This document shows positions 1 to 18,863 of a stretch of 64,000 nucleotides of DNA, piece by piece. The DNA is from Anaeramoeba flamelloides (Eukaryota; Metamonada; Anaeramoebidae), in assembly GCA_027625915.1 (NCBI GenBank), contig JANTQA010000023.1, positions 9,362,001 to 9,426,000 of the forward strand. The letters are read 5' to 3'. A program made the translations under genes and the position numbers. Each line of letters starts with the position of its first letter. Position 1 is the stretch's first letter. The notes beneath the pieces were generated by a model that was not told the origin of the DNA, did not search any database, and saw nothing but the letters and a program-made list of their open reading frames with translations.

Positions 1-1271
1 AAAATTTCAATTTTACGAGTTTCTGTGATTCTACAAAATGTATAAAAAAAATTATTGAAAAATACAAATTAACAAAATACGATCAAGAATAGTTTCATTA
101 TTTGAGTTGAATTTGATACCCTAAAGTAAAATTTTGAATTGAAAAAATTCAAAATTCAACAAAAAAATAAATTCATCTTTTAACCACTATTAAAATTAAT
201 AGGTAATTGAAGATCGATCAGCTAAGAACAAAAATAGCATAACCTTATACCTAACACAAGATAATGTTTTTCCTGTTTCAGGTATTATAAAACTTAAGGA
301 AATTTTAGAGCTATCATATTTTAATTTTGTTAAGAATCAACTAAAAAATGTTACTTTTCAATTTTAAAAACTGTTACTTGGATAATATAGAAATTGTTTT
401 TTTAATAGAAAAGTTTTGATGTAATACAAATAATAAATTCTTTCAAAACATTTTATCTTTGGAGTTACCACTTTAAACAAAAGAGAATAAATATAAGTTT
501 AATTTTCAGAAAGATTCAGTGAAAAAAGACGAGGAAACTTGAAAAAAAATTGTAATTCCAATGTCTTTAAATTTGAAATAAGTAATAAATATAAAAGGTC
601 TAGAATCCCTTTTTTTGATATCTTCTTAAATTACTATACTACTCTTCTTGTTGCTCGAAATAAAAGGAAAATTGTATTGGAAATTTTAATTCGCCTTTTA
701 GATAATTTACATAAAATTTGCTTCATAAATTAACTTGAATCCAAAAGTATTAATTTTGAAAAAGTAAAAAGATCAATACATCCCATACTCTTTGAAAATG
801 TTTTAAGGACTGATCGAAAAAAAAAAAAAAAATTTTTTTTTTCATTCTTTTAACAATTTGGCTTAAATTGACAAATAAACTTTTAAAATAAAAAAATAAA
901 CAAGATCTTTGAAGGTTGTTCATTCTTATAGTTAAAAAGAAATCAAGATAGACTTTTTTAATTACTTTTTGGAAAATCTTGAGTACATTCTCAAATTTTG
1001 AGAACTTTTTGATTTTTATTTATCCCAAAAGTTTGCGAGATATCAAATTAAAAATTATCGTGGATGAAAAATTGGTCCTATAATAAATTTTCGTCAGGTT
1101 TGGTATTACCCAGCTTGTTTATTTTTCATTTAATTCTATCAAAAAAAAATTCTATATAATTTAAAGTATTTATCCCCAATGCACATTCTTAATTAATTAC
1201 ATTTGTATTACTTTGAGGGATTTTTAATTTTTGGCTTAATGTTTACAGCAAAAGATTCGTTAATACCAATC

Positions 1272-1307
<36 letters not shown>

Positions 1308-2394
1308 TCAGAGAAACTAAACTATTTTTCAAAAATGTTGCATCACTTTTTAATGTTTCTGGGAAGTGGTTTTGTTGGGTTTTTATCCTCGATTTTTATC
1401 AAAAAATTTTTTCAATTTTTCGATCAAAATCATTTTTTTAATATTTTAATTATTTTTCTTCTTCTCTTTTTTATTTAGTAAATTTTCTTTAATTACTCGT
1501 TTCTCACAATAATTAAATCAAAATCATTTTTTCTAATTTTGCAAATTTTAGTTTTTTTTTCAAATTTTTTGTTTTTCTTTCTTTATTGTTTTTTTATCAA
1601 ATTCTTTTTTTTTTTTTCAACAAGATTTGCTCAAAAAAAAAAAAATTAAAAAAAAAAAAAAAGAATTTGATAAAAAAACAATAAAGAAAATTGAAACAAT
1701 GCAATGTCTTTTAAAATGTATATATTTAAAGCAAAAATTCTTCTTGTTAACCTTTTTTCATAGAAATTTCAGTAATCCAAAAGTTGTAAGGCTAATTTCA
1801 AAAATTGTGACTCACTTTTTTTTAGTTTTTGGTTTTATTATTTTTTAATTTTTAAAATATCGGGCCTTTATACGTTCAGAAGAATTAAAAAGTAAATTAT
1901 TAATAATATTTAATAATATATTATTCTTGAATACTGAAGAATAATATATTTTTTCAATTTATTATTTCAAGTGGGCCGCAATTATTGAAATATAGTTTAC
2001 AATTCAAGATTAAAAACTCAGTTTTGGTAAATAAGCAAAAATGTTGTATCTTATGAAATTACCTTTTTTTAAAAGTTATTTATTAAGAAAATGTTATTAA
2101 TTGGGTATTTACATGGGTTATAATAATAACCAATTCTGTACTTATACTGGCATTTATTCTGAGGACTTTCTAAAAAAGGAAAATGAAAAAAAAAATGATG
2201 GAAAATTTTTCAAAATTTTTCATTTCTTGTGACACCAAGATAATTTAAAGATTGATTTATATTAAATATTTGTTCTAATTAATTTGAGATTCATTAAAAG
2301 TTACAACTTTAATAATATGTTTGAAATGGGTATGTGAGAATAATATTTAAAAATTAATATATATATATATAAAAAGACTTTGATCAAAACTTAC
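1..2394 (-). other. Intron 4 of the RhoGAP gene (open at window edge)
   Basis: The GTAAGT donor after 2395 starts an intron whose acceptor I cannot find before position 1. I searched the minus strand for the missing second half of the SH3 domain (the WW and P-x-N-Y motifs) and saw none. It holds a TA microsatellite and a 14-bp-stem hairpin near 1915-1950. Confidence 0.65.
1274..1304. repeat. TA microsatellite
   Basis: About 15 TA units. Confidence 0.95.
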
Positions 2395-8253
<5,859 letters not shown>

Positions 8254-9417
8254 CTTTTATTGTTATTATTTTGTTCAAAAGAAAAGAAGAAAAAAACTCA
8301 AAAATGATAAAAAAATAAAAGCTTTGGTCTAATTGATTGATCTCAAAGAAATTCGTGAACAATAATTTTCAGAGATCAATTTTCTAAAACTTTGTCAAAG
8401 TCTATTTTCTTTGACTGTATTTGTTGATATTTTAAAATTTGAATTTTCTTTTTGGGTTAAAAACAAGAAGATATTTTGACTGTTTTGAAAAGAATACTGA
8501 CACACACATTTCTTATAACCTTGTTATGCATATTTATAACAATTGTTTTTCATTTTTTAAAAAGAATCCTTTCTTGTTGAAATTTAAGAACTGATTTTTC
8601 TGGTTTTAGATTTAATTTTTTGGAATGTTGTAAAATAAATTCACCAAACGAAAAAAAGATCAAGATTGGATATTAGTATTTTCAAGATAACAATTAAAAG
8701 TTTTGTAAACAAAGAAATTCTTCTGTTTTTTTGAACTGTTTTTAGTATTTCGAATTAATTAAAATTAAACTCTTTCTGTTTTTCTGAAGAACAAGTCTAG
8801 AAATTAGGTGTTGAAATAATTGATCGTTATTTATTTGTTAATAATAAGTTTGTGTTGACTGTCAAGGAAATAATTTGAAAGTATGAACGAATCGAAAAAA
8901 ATGAAGAATACTAAAAAGAGTCTACATTAAAGTTCCCATAAGTTAAACAGACAAAGATTGCAGTGAATTATCTATTAAGTTGAATTCCAATCACACCAAG
9001 TGATTTCTCATAACCAGTAAGATATGTTATTGTTTTTTTTTTTATTTTAATAAACTCGTATTATTTCAGAATTTGGGATTCTATTACCTTTTGAAAAGAT
9101 GAAAATTATTGCTAGGGTGGGTATTTGTTTTTTTTACTGATATAAAATACAGATCTTACTTTAATTGGTACTAAAATTATTATTAAAACAATCAAATAAA
9201 CATGAAAATTCAAGATGAATAAGATAGATTACTTAATTGTCAATCCAAAGAGTCAATTTAATTCAAGTCTTCAAAACTCATTCAAAATCACAACACACAG
9301 AACACTAATTACTCTTGAAGTCAATGTTAAAACAAATCAAACTAAACAAATAAGTTATTTTTTTAACTTCTACTCCTTGTAAATTAAATTATCAAATTTA
9401 AAAGTTGTGTCTTGTTG
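8254..9417. promoter_or_regulatory. Divergent intergenic region between RhoGAP and F-box genes
   Basis: 1.16 kb separates the two divergent start codons and must hold both promoters. It is AT-rich with short A and T runs. I recognise no defined element and no further open frame. Confidence 0.5.
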
Positions 9418-12157
9418 ATGCACAACATTTACCATTTAAACAACAACCCGTGTATAACAACAAAAGACATTGAATCGATTTTTGCATTTACTAAAAAAAT
9501 AAACAAAACCAAAACAACACCAACAAATGATCAAGAAGAAAAGAAATGCAATTTATGCATAAACCCAAACCAAAAACGAAACTTTTTTCAGTGGCTCCCT
9601 GATGAAAGTAAAATATTATTCTTTTTGATTTTTTTTTTGAGAAATTCAAAATAAGAAAGAAAAAATATTTTCTTTTTGCTTGAAAAAATTGAATTTAACT
9701 TAAACACCACAAATAATTTCTTTGATCTTGTCAATCTCAAAAAAATAAAAAAAAAAAAAAATTACGAAAAGCGAACAAATTAACTTTTGAAAAGAAAAAA
9801 CAAGAAAAAAATAAAATTAAAATTAAATCTTTTTATTAATTTTCTATTGATTCTTGAGTTAGGTTTGAGAAGGAAAATAAAAAAATTGTTTGGATTAAAA
9901 ATCCTCTGTTGTAATTTTTCTCTCAAAAAAAAATTGGTAAAAAAGAAAAATAACAAAGAACAAGTCACACAAGACTAATTCTCAAATATGATTTAAAAAT
10001 TGTTTTTTAAATTTTTTTCTGAAAAACTGAAACTTCATAAGCTAACCCAATCTTCCAAAAAAAAAAAAAAAAAAAAATAACCAAAAAAACCACAAAATAA
10101 AAACAAAAAAAAAACCTCACAAAAACAAAAAAAATAAAACTCAAAAACCGATAACCAAATTAAACAAAAAAGTTATTTTAGAGGTATTCAAGTATCTTGA
10201 TCATCCATATCATCTATGTCAGTGTAGTTGTGTTGATCGAAAATTTAATCAGATTAGTGATGATCCGATCTTATGGGAAGGAATCTTAAAAAAATGGAGT
10301 CGGAAGATTGATTACATTAGGTGTTACTTAGGAACGCAGAGCACCTTTGGATCGGATCTCCAACAGGACATTGTTTTTAAAGGTGTCGCAGGAATCACAA
10401 AATATTATTATAAAGAAGATCAAGCCAAAAAAAAAAATAAAAAACATTTTGGATCGAAAATTATTCGTGAACCAAACCAAGGAAAAACAAACGAAAAACA
10501 GACACTCATAATCCAAAACGAAAAAACGAATATTGGCAAACAATTCAACCAAACGGAAGAAGAATATTCTGAAATGTCTCCAAATTTTGATGAATATAGT
10601 TCTACTGATTATACAGATCCAGAAGATATTAAATTTTTTGAAAAAGTTCATTTATTAAAAAACCACCCAGACAAGGATAAAGACAACAAAATCAAAAGCA
10701 AAAGTAATGCAAGATTGAAAAAATCCCCAACACTTATCAATTCTTCCCCAATACCAATGAGAAATTATCAAGAAACTAATAATCTCAATAAAAATATAAA
10801 TGTCGACGAAGATAACGATGGTGATAATAATAATAATAATAACTATTTTTCAAATTCAAGTTCAAGTCAAAATAGTCAATTATCCGAATTTAGTAATTAT
10901 GATTCAGACTTTAACCCAAATAATGAACAAACAACAATAGTCTATCGTAATAATAAAGACAGGATCAGTAACAACAACACCAATGACGATGATGACTCCA
11001 AAGACAACAACAACAACAACAACAACAGCAATAATGAAAACCAAAGACCATTTCATAGAAAAAATAATTATCATGAGGATAGAGAGCTAAGGAATTTGTC
11101 TAGCCGTAAAAACGATCTTCTCCTTCAAAAGCAAGTAGATCTTTTACCCAAATTCAAAAAAAGAATTAAAAAAGATCCAAAATCGATCTTTTTGCTTCAA
11201 ATCGAAAAAGTCCAGCAAATTTGGAAATTAAGACAACAGACAGAACAAGCATTTTTCCAAGATGAACAAAAAAGAAAAATTGCCAAAACATGCCTAATGT
11301 TTACAGGCTTCCGTCGCCAGGTCTTTTTCATTGGTCTATTGGGCTTATTGTCGTCGATTTTTTTGCTCAGAAAAATGGGTGACAAAACAAAAAAGTCCTA
11401 TTTAATGTGCTTCACCCCGCTGATAGTTTGGAGTGTTTTGTTTTTTGTATATTCGTTTGCGCAATCACTCTATGGGAAGCTTGACTTGGCACAATTCAAA
11501 TTAGCAAGGGGTAACATACTGACGGCGATTTCGTTTGTTGCGCTCTTCGTTTTATTCCCTTTGAAACTCGATGGCTCCAATTTCCCCTGGATGATCTTGA
11601 TTATACCCGTCGGGATGATGTGCGTGTCGTCATGCGTTACGGCCCACAATTTCAAAGACAAAAAAAACTATCCTGGATCCTGGGACATCAATTATTTCCT
11701 TGGCCTGCTAGTAGCAATATCCCTATTCCACTTCTTGTTTTTCAGTTTCCTAACAATCAAACTGGATAAGTTCTGGAATTTCTCCTATGGGTTTGTATTT
11801 ATGTGGATATTTTTTGGTGATTTTACACCTCTGATAGGCATCGCTTCTTGGCCATTCCTCGTCATTCTCTTCGATAAAAACATCAAATATGGATTTAGGC
11901 AAGTGTTTCATGAAACTAGCGAAGGCGATAACTCAAAACGCTTCTCTTTAATCGTCATGTTCTCATTGGTACTCTTCTTTGTTTTTTTCGGCTTCTTTTT
12001 AACAGAGCTTTTGATATTCTTAAAATTGCAATTCGCCTTCTCGTTTAGTTGGTCTTTCTGCTTCATCCCAAATATTCTGTTTTTTTCGTTACTTTTACTC
12101 ATTTCTTGTTTATACGAATCAGCTAAATTTCTTGTGTTTATATCAAACCAACTTTAA
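9418..12157 (+). CDS. F-box protein with C-terminal TMEM185-like multipass membrane domain
   Basis: Two exons, 9418-9607 and 10173-12157, join in phase 1 (donor GTAAAA, acceptor AAAAAAG) and give about 724 residues. The junction falls inside the F-box: WLPDE in exon 1, then IILEVFKYLDHP, a Cys-rich turn and DDPILWEGILKKW. F-boxes bind Skp1 and recruit substrates to SCF ubiquitin ligases. Residues about 200-390 are Asn/Asp/Ser-rich. From about 445 to the end there are eight hydrophobic segments. They look like four repeats of a helix ending in a basic or LKLD-like motif, then an aromatic residue, then a Pro-containing helix (FPLKLDGSNFPW, TIKLDKFWNFSY, FLKLQFAFSFSW). This is the pattern of TMEM185/Fragile-X-F membrane proteins. 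The join is internal to a continuous open frame, so the fusion is not a splice artefact. Inference: a membrane-anchored ubiquitin-ligase adaptor. The F-box call is firm; the TMEM185 call is by pattern. Confidence 0.85.
9608..10172 (+). other. Intron of the F-box gene
   Basis: 565 bp, GTAAAA to AAAAAAG, with several A-runs. No coding content or repeat family recognised. Confidence 0.8.
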
Positions 12158-12815
12158 TTTTTTTACTTTTCCTTTCTTTTCTTGAATTTTTTTCTTTTTA
12201 CTCTTTTCTTTTTTTACTTTTTTCTTTTCCTATTTTTTGTTTTTTTTTTCTATAAATTTTTTTCAAACAAAAAAATAGATTATTTTATTTGAAAAAAAAA
12301 AAAATGAATTTTATATAATTTTTTTTTATTATTATTAATTTGGTCCACAGTTTTTTTTTTCTTAATCCTTTTTTAATTAAAAAGATTTTCTTTTTAAAAA
12401 GTTTTTTAATAATAATAATACATATTTTTTAAGATATTTTTCTTTTCTTTTTTTTTTTTATTTTTTTACTCGATGAGGGATTTTATGCAATTTTTAATAA
12501 AATACTTTTAAAAAGTGTTACGCGAAAGGTTTTAAAAAATCTTTCAAAAGTTGAAAAACTTAATAGAACCATTTTCAGGGATATATTAACAGAGTTAACA
12601 TTTTAATTCTTTTATTGGAAAAAACCAAAAAATAATTCTTTTTTTTTTTCATGGAATCTCAAAAGATTCGATTTTATTTCAATTATTATCCTCAGCTTAT
12701 TTTCTATTTAAATTTGGTTTTTAATAAGAAATACATAATTTTCTTAATTTAAAAATTAAAAAATTAACTTTTAATAAATGATTATTAGAATTTCATGGTT
12801 TCTCAAAAATATAAT

Positions 12816-13359
12816 TAAACTAAAATTCAAAATTTTCCAACATAGCTAAAATGTTCCAAAGAATCATAATAATACAATTTCATTCAATTTGGAAATAATT
12901 TTGATTTTTGAAAAATATGAAAAATCATTTTTTCATCTTTTAGTTTTTTTTTTCATTTCATTTTTTGAATTAGGTAACATGTTTCGCTTCGATCAATAAT
13001 TTTTTCAAAAATTAATATTAGGTTTAAGTTTCGCAGTTCCAAATAGAAGAACTCAAATAAAATTAATTAGTGTCTGACCAATTGATCGATCAATGTTCCT
13101 AATAGAATTTAAACATATTTACCAATGTACATTTTTTTTTTTGCTTTATTCTCTCCACAATTTTTAACAGACCCTTGATTTATTAGTATTGATAATTATT
13201 TATTTTTTTTGTTTTGTGAGTATTGTAATTTATAAACAAGTGCTAACATTTCAATTAGCGGATAGTTATAATTTGGTATTTCTTCTTTAATTGATTAAAT
13301 AAGTTTTTTTTTTTCACAAATCGAATTTTGGTATGTTAAACATTTTGTATTGGTGTTTA
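12816..13359 (+). mobile_element. 540-bp MITE family, copy B
   Basis: Same orientation and landmarks as copy A, with more substitutions (GTATTGGTGTTTA at the right end). Lies downstream of the F-box gene. Confidence 0.85.
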
Positions 13360-14339
13360 TTGGAGGTTTTAATTGAAAATGATTTTAGTTTAAGTATCCC
13401 TTTACCAATCATAATATTTTTGTGCTTTTTCATTACCTGTTAAAAAAAAATTTTTTTTTGAATAAAGGCTTAACAACAAATACTTTTTTTTTATAAATCG
13501 AAAGGATAAAAAGTTAATTTTTATTTTATTTGAAAGATTATTTAAGGTATCGTAACAACATGAAAATCCCAATAAAAAGCTTTTTACCTTGGAATATTTC
13601 ATTTTAAGATTCCTAAAAATTAAAAATTTACAATTCGAGAAATTACAAAAACCTACTTATTTTGGGAACTCTTTATATTAACAACAATTTAAAATAAATA
13701 TTTTTAAAAAAATTTCAGGAGAAAAAATTTATAAAAAAAAAATATTTTTTTGTTTTTTTTATAAAAAACACAAAGTATAAATAAAAATACAATTTAAAAA
13801 ACAATTAGAGTTTCTCTCTTGTTTTTTTATAATCCATATTATTTTTCTAAATAATTTTCTATTTTAATATTATTGGATTGGCTTTAAAAAATAGAGGTGA
13901 TATGTTATACTCCATTTTATTTGGTTTTTTTTTTATGTGAAATTTTAATGAGGAATTTAAAAATTAAAATTCGATTGTTAACACAAAATTAATTAGAAAG
14001 TATATCACTTTCAATTATATGGTTTGGATAAAATTCAATAAGATGATAATAATTAATCTTTAATTCTTCATAAAAACTAATTTATAAATAATTGAGTTCT
14101 CGAAATGTATGCTGTTTTTTTCAAAGTATAACTTTCGATTTTAATACTTTAATTTTCTATAATGTAGATATCAACTAAAACAACCCCTTTCATCTGTTAA
14201 ATTCATTTTCTTCTATTTATATTCTTTTTATTATAATTTTAATAAATATTAACAACTTGTACCCCAGATTTAGCTAAATATCGGTTCTTATACTTCCGAG
14301 AGGTCGTGAGTATCCTAAATAATTTTGCAAGAGTCGAGT

Positions 14340-14458
14340 GGTTATCTTAGTTATTTTAATAAGAATATCTAAGGCCATTGTAATCCTTGTTAGAGCAAGC
14401 TCGAGAAATTAGGATTGCAATGGCCTTAGATATTCTTATTAAAATAACTAAGATAACC
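14340..14458. repeat. Near-perfect 48-bp inverted repeat (hairpin)
   Basis: Arms 14340-14387 and 14411-14458 are inverted copies with one mismatch in 48, beginning GGTTATCTTAGTTATTTTAA, around a 23-nt loop that itself holds GAGC/GCTC. The short direct repeat CGAGTG occurs at 14335-14340 and 14464-14469. Confidence 0.92.
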
Positions 14459-16200
14459 AATTACGAGTGCTTTAATTATGGTGGGTACTACACTGACAAT
14501 CGAGAAGATATAATCTACGATATTCAGTTGATTTACATCGAACTCAAAAAAACAAAATTGAAACAAACATTAAGCAAACAACAAAATAAAGAAAAAAACT
14601 TTATATTAAAAGATCTTTTTTTCCCATTTTACTTTTCAGTTTCCCTATTAGTCTCCAGTGTTAAAATACTGTGAGATCTTTTTAATTCATTTACTTTGGT
14701 CCACACTTTCTTCACTTTTTTCTTATTTTGTGCTTAATCTTTTGTTAAACTTGATGTATCTGCTTTTTTTGTTAACTCTCCTTATAACACCATCAAGGGT
14801 GCATAAACTATTAATTTGGTTTCTTCTTAAAAATTTTATTTTCTTTTTCAATTCATTTTATTAAAAATAACAAAAAAGATAAGTTAAAAAAAATGATCTT
14901 GAAAAAAAATATCTCGTTAATAACTATGGTACAAAATTATTTATTTTCAAAAAAGTCAGTGCTGAAGCTTTTCTCATCACTTTTGGTACACTAAAAGGAA
15001 TTGATCATTTTTGATCAAGATATTAGCATTTTTGTAACTAAAAATTTTTTTAATTTTTTTTGATCAATAATCAAGGGGAAGATACTACTCATTGAACCTA
15101 AGAAAAATCTACTCAATTTTTTCCAAGGACTACCTTATAATCCTCAAAAAATAACCAAAAAGAAAAATTGCAAAAAAAGTAAAGAAACGTATATCATCAA
15201 TTTTCTAATAAAATATTTAAAACGGCATTGCTGTACTAATATAGTTATTTTCTCATTTATCTTTAATAAAAATTTTAAATTAAATATACAGTCATAATCT
15301 TTCAAAGATAAAGATGTTATATTATTGTTTTTTTTTTTTTTTTTTGATATTGTTAAAAAAAATAATAATTATACATTTTTACATTTTTTTAAACAAATTT
15401 ATTTTTTTTTAATTTTTTAAATAAGAAATTTTATTATAATAATAGTAAATCAAAACACAATTAATCGATTTGTTAATAATAAATATTAAATACCATTGTT
15501 AAATTTATGATAAAAAAATTAAATAAATAAATTTACTTATTCTAAAATATAATTTTTTTTTCACCTAAAATTTGAATAAATATTGAATCGAGAGAAAAAT
15601 TAAATTAATTTATTTCCACCAGAATTAAAATTTTAATATTAATAGTTTCTAAAACTTTTATTTAAACAATAGTAATACTTGAAAATACAAAAAAAAAAAA
15701 AAAAAAAAATAATTTCAGTTATTATATTGGAATTAAACAAATAAAAAATTTCTAAATAAATAAGAAAATCAACCATAAAATTAAAAAAAAAAAATTAAAA
15801 TGACTTAAATAATATTAAAAATAAAAAAATAATCTTCAAAAACTAGATGTATTTCTTTTTTCTTTCTGTATTTCGTTATTAAAAAATTGAAAAAAATATT
15901 TGTTAGATCGAATTGTTTAATCTAAACTAATCCAGAACTTGGAAAATACGTTTTTATCTATTTTCACCCTTTCAATAATATTTTTTATTTTATAAAAAGT
16001 TGTTAAAAATTCAAAAATCTGAATAGACAAAAAATTAAAAAAAAAATAAATTATTAATTAGAATCGAACTATTGGCAAAATCAAAAAAAAATTAATAAAT
16101 TACTTATTGAAAAAACTAAAAAATTTTAATATGAAAAAAAATATTATTTTATTTTTTAAATTTAATTTATATTTTTTTAATTTTCAAATTTTTTAAAATC

Positions 16201-16202
<2 letters not shown>

Positions 16203-16235
<33 letters not shown>
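16203..16235. repeat. TA microsatellite
   Basis: About 16 TA units in a gene-free stretch. Confidence 0.95.
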
Positions 16236-16236
<1 letters not shown>

Positions 16237-18863
16237 AATGGTAACCAATACAGGAAACAAAATTTTTACTCCAATCCTAAAATAACCATAACAATGAATA
16301 TATTATTTTAATTTATTTGAAAATCTATTGGGGTGCAAAATACCTCAAAAAAATTCCCAGTAAAAATAGGTTATGTTTTAATCATCAAAACTAAAATTTT
16401 TTTGATATCTAAACAAACTTTTCAAAAAATTAAAAAATAAAAAATATTTTTTTGATAAAAGATGAAAAAAAAAAAAAAATCATAATAATGAAGAAAAATA
16501 TTTCAAATGTTGAAAATTGTATTTCAAGCTAGTTTTTTTTCAGATACCTATGAAACCATTAATTTAATAATTTTATTCCTATTATAATTTTCCATAAAAT
16601 CTGTATCTTAGAATCTTTTCAGTATAATTCAAATTAAAAATTTTATTTCAAAGAAAAATCGGATATTTGTAGTCCTAATGGATATAAACTCTTTTTCACC
16701 AAAGAAAAACAGTTTTATTGAAGAAATAAAACATATTCTATAAGTTTAATTCATTTTTCTTCTCAAAACTATAATTTCAATATTCAACTCAAAATAAAAT
16801 TTCAATTTTTAGATCAAGATTATTTTTTCTAATTTGGTCAATTTTTTTTATTTTTTTGTATTTTGCTTTTTCCTTTTTTTCTCCTTTCTTTTCTTTTTCT
16901 TATTTATTTTTTAAAAGAAAATTTGAAAAAAAAATATTTGAAAATCCAAATTAACATTAAGAAAATTTAAGATCTATGGATTTCCTTTAAAATTCATGTA
17001 TTTATAATTAAAAAATCTTATTTTCAACAATTTTAATTTTCCTAAAAAAATTGAGAAAATTTACATGTGACGTTCTCAATGAAAGGGAATATAATTTTTT
17101 TCAAACTTTTTCCAAATTTATTCAGTTATTTCTTTTATGGCTATCAACTCTAATCCAAAGTTTATTATTTCGCGGATTTTGAAACAATTTTCATTTGGTT
17201 GATTCTTATAAAAAAAAATTGAATTTTTCACTTTTGGCTGGACAACTTTGAGTGGAATGGAGTTTAAATTTTTATATACCAAAAGATTTCTTTTCAAATT
17301 TAATTCTTTATTAAAGATCAAAAACTTTTAATCTATCCATTTAAATCAAACCATCTTAATCTTCCCAAAAAAAATCTGAATTAATTTTCTTTGTTACCAC
17401 AAACAAGTATTTTGCTTTAATAAGGTATGCCAAGAAATAAGAAAATTCGATATCCCACCTCTATTAAAACTCTTATTTGAAAATCAATTTATTTTCAATT
17501 TCAAATCACAGAAACTGCAAAATAGCCAAAGTTTACTATAATTTCAAGGGTTATCATTTAAAATGCACTATCGAACTAATTTAGAATTAGTAAAATACCA
17601 AATTTATTGAACTTACTTATGAGAAATAAAAATCAAAAAGTTATCAAAATTGGAGGTTCAAGTTTCTGTGATTTCTGTGATTTGCTTTTTCGGAAAGAAA
17701 TGAAAATATTCTGAATTCCTTTTGAACTTTTAGAATGAAGGATCTTTAAAGATTTTTGCGGTTTGTTTTTTTTTATTGTTGTAAAGTTTGGGTTTGTCTT
17801 AAACTTTGGCCAACTTTTTAAAAGAAAACATAAAAATTTTTGTGTTTTTTTAAATTTTTTTTTTTCATTTCCTTGTCTTCTTCAAACCTTTTAAAATTTT
17901 TTGAAGACAAAGTTTTAAGAACTGAGCTATTTTTAAATTTTGGTGTTCTGGATTCAAGTTAATTTATGAATGGATTCTGTTTAATTTTTTTATGGAAAGG
18001 GAATGTAATGTCTTTTAAAAATTTCCTTTATCTTTTGAGCAAGAAGAGTCGGCCAAATATAATTTGAGAAGAGACCAAAAAAGGATTCTAGACCTTTCAA
18101 ATTTATTTGACATTTTATTTGTGAAAAGATATGAAAATTCAACTTCTTCCACTTTGAGCTTCTCATCTTATTTCAACTAAAATCCATTTGGAAAATTAAT
18201 CGGGATTTGATATCTTTGTTTGGTTTATATGGTAACTCCAAAAATAGAATCTATTGAAGGAATTATTTTTTGAGATTCAATTCAAAAATTGCAATTGAAA
18301 AAAGAAGTTTCTAAAATGGATAGAGTAACATATTTTAAATTTATTTTCAGCAAAATTAAAATCAAGGTAGCTTCATTCAGTTACTTCAAGGTTATTTTCT
18401 GAATTATTTTTGGTTGTGGTAAGACTTTTTTTTTGAATATAAACCCCCAAATAGGACAAAATATTTATTTTTCAAAATTATGTTCAAAAAAATTGTAATG
18501 AAAAGGTTATTTATTTTGAAAAAATAATCATTATATTTTGAACTTGAATAATGTTTTTCTTAATTTTGATTTTTATCAAAGGCTAGGTATCCTTTTCTAT
18601 TCTGAATTTAAAAGAAAAAAAAAAAGATATTTCTTTTTTAAAAATATTTTGTGTTCCAAAAATGTTAATGATAAGAATGTTCAGATACTATTAGCTATAA
18701 AACGTTCAATTAAAAGTTTTGTTTATTTGGCTAACATTAAGTCGACGAATTCTATTGATGTGTAATTAAATAAAAAGAAGAAACGGAAACATAAATGTAA
18801 TAAAAAGAAGATTGAAATAAATAAGGGAAAAAAAGAAGGAAAAATGGAAAAAAAAAAGAAAAG

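Larger units (their letters stand above)
12158..18863. other. 6.7-kb region without a supported gene
   Basis: Contains MITE copy B, the hairpin at 14340-14458, TA repeats and many homopolymer runs. Open stretches of 60-95 codons at 14387-14864 (plus), 17118-17321 (minus) and 18538-18765 (plus) have no recognisable domain and no splice partners I could match. The one at 17118-17321 has the most protein-like composition. Confidence 0.6.

Noticed and set aside
539-733. Open frame near the left edge
   Set aside because: No ATG at its start, low-complexity Lys/Ile/Asn composition, and it lies inside the open intron of the RhoGAP gene on the opposite strand.
14387-14864. Two overlapping open stretches on the plus strand, the second rich in hydrophobic residues
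   Set aside because: The first begins inside the hairpin; they are in different frames without matching splice sites, and no domain is recognisable.
18538-18765. Open frame of 75 codons downstream of the calmodulin-like gene, convergent with it
   Set aside because: No ATG at its start, no identified upstream exon, and Phe/Lys-rich composition as expected from AT-rich non-coding DNA.
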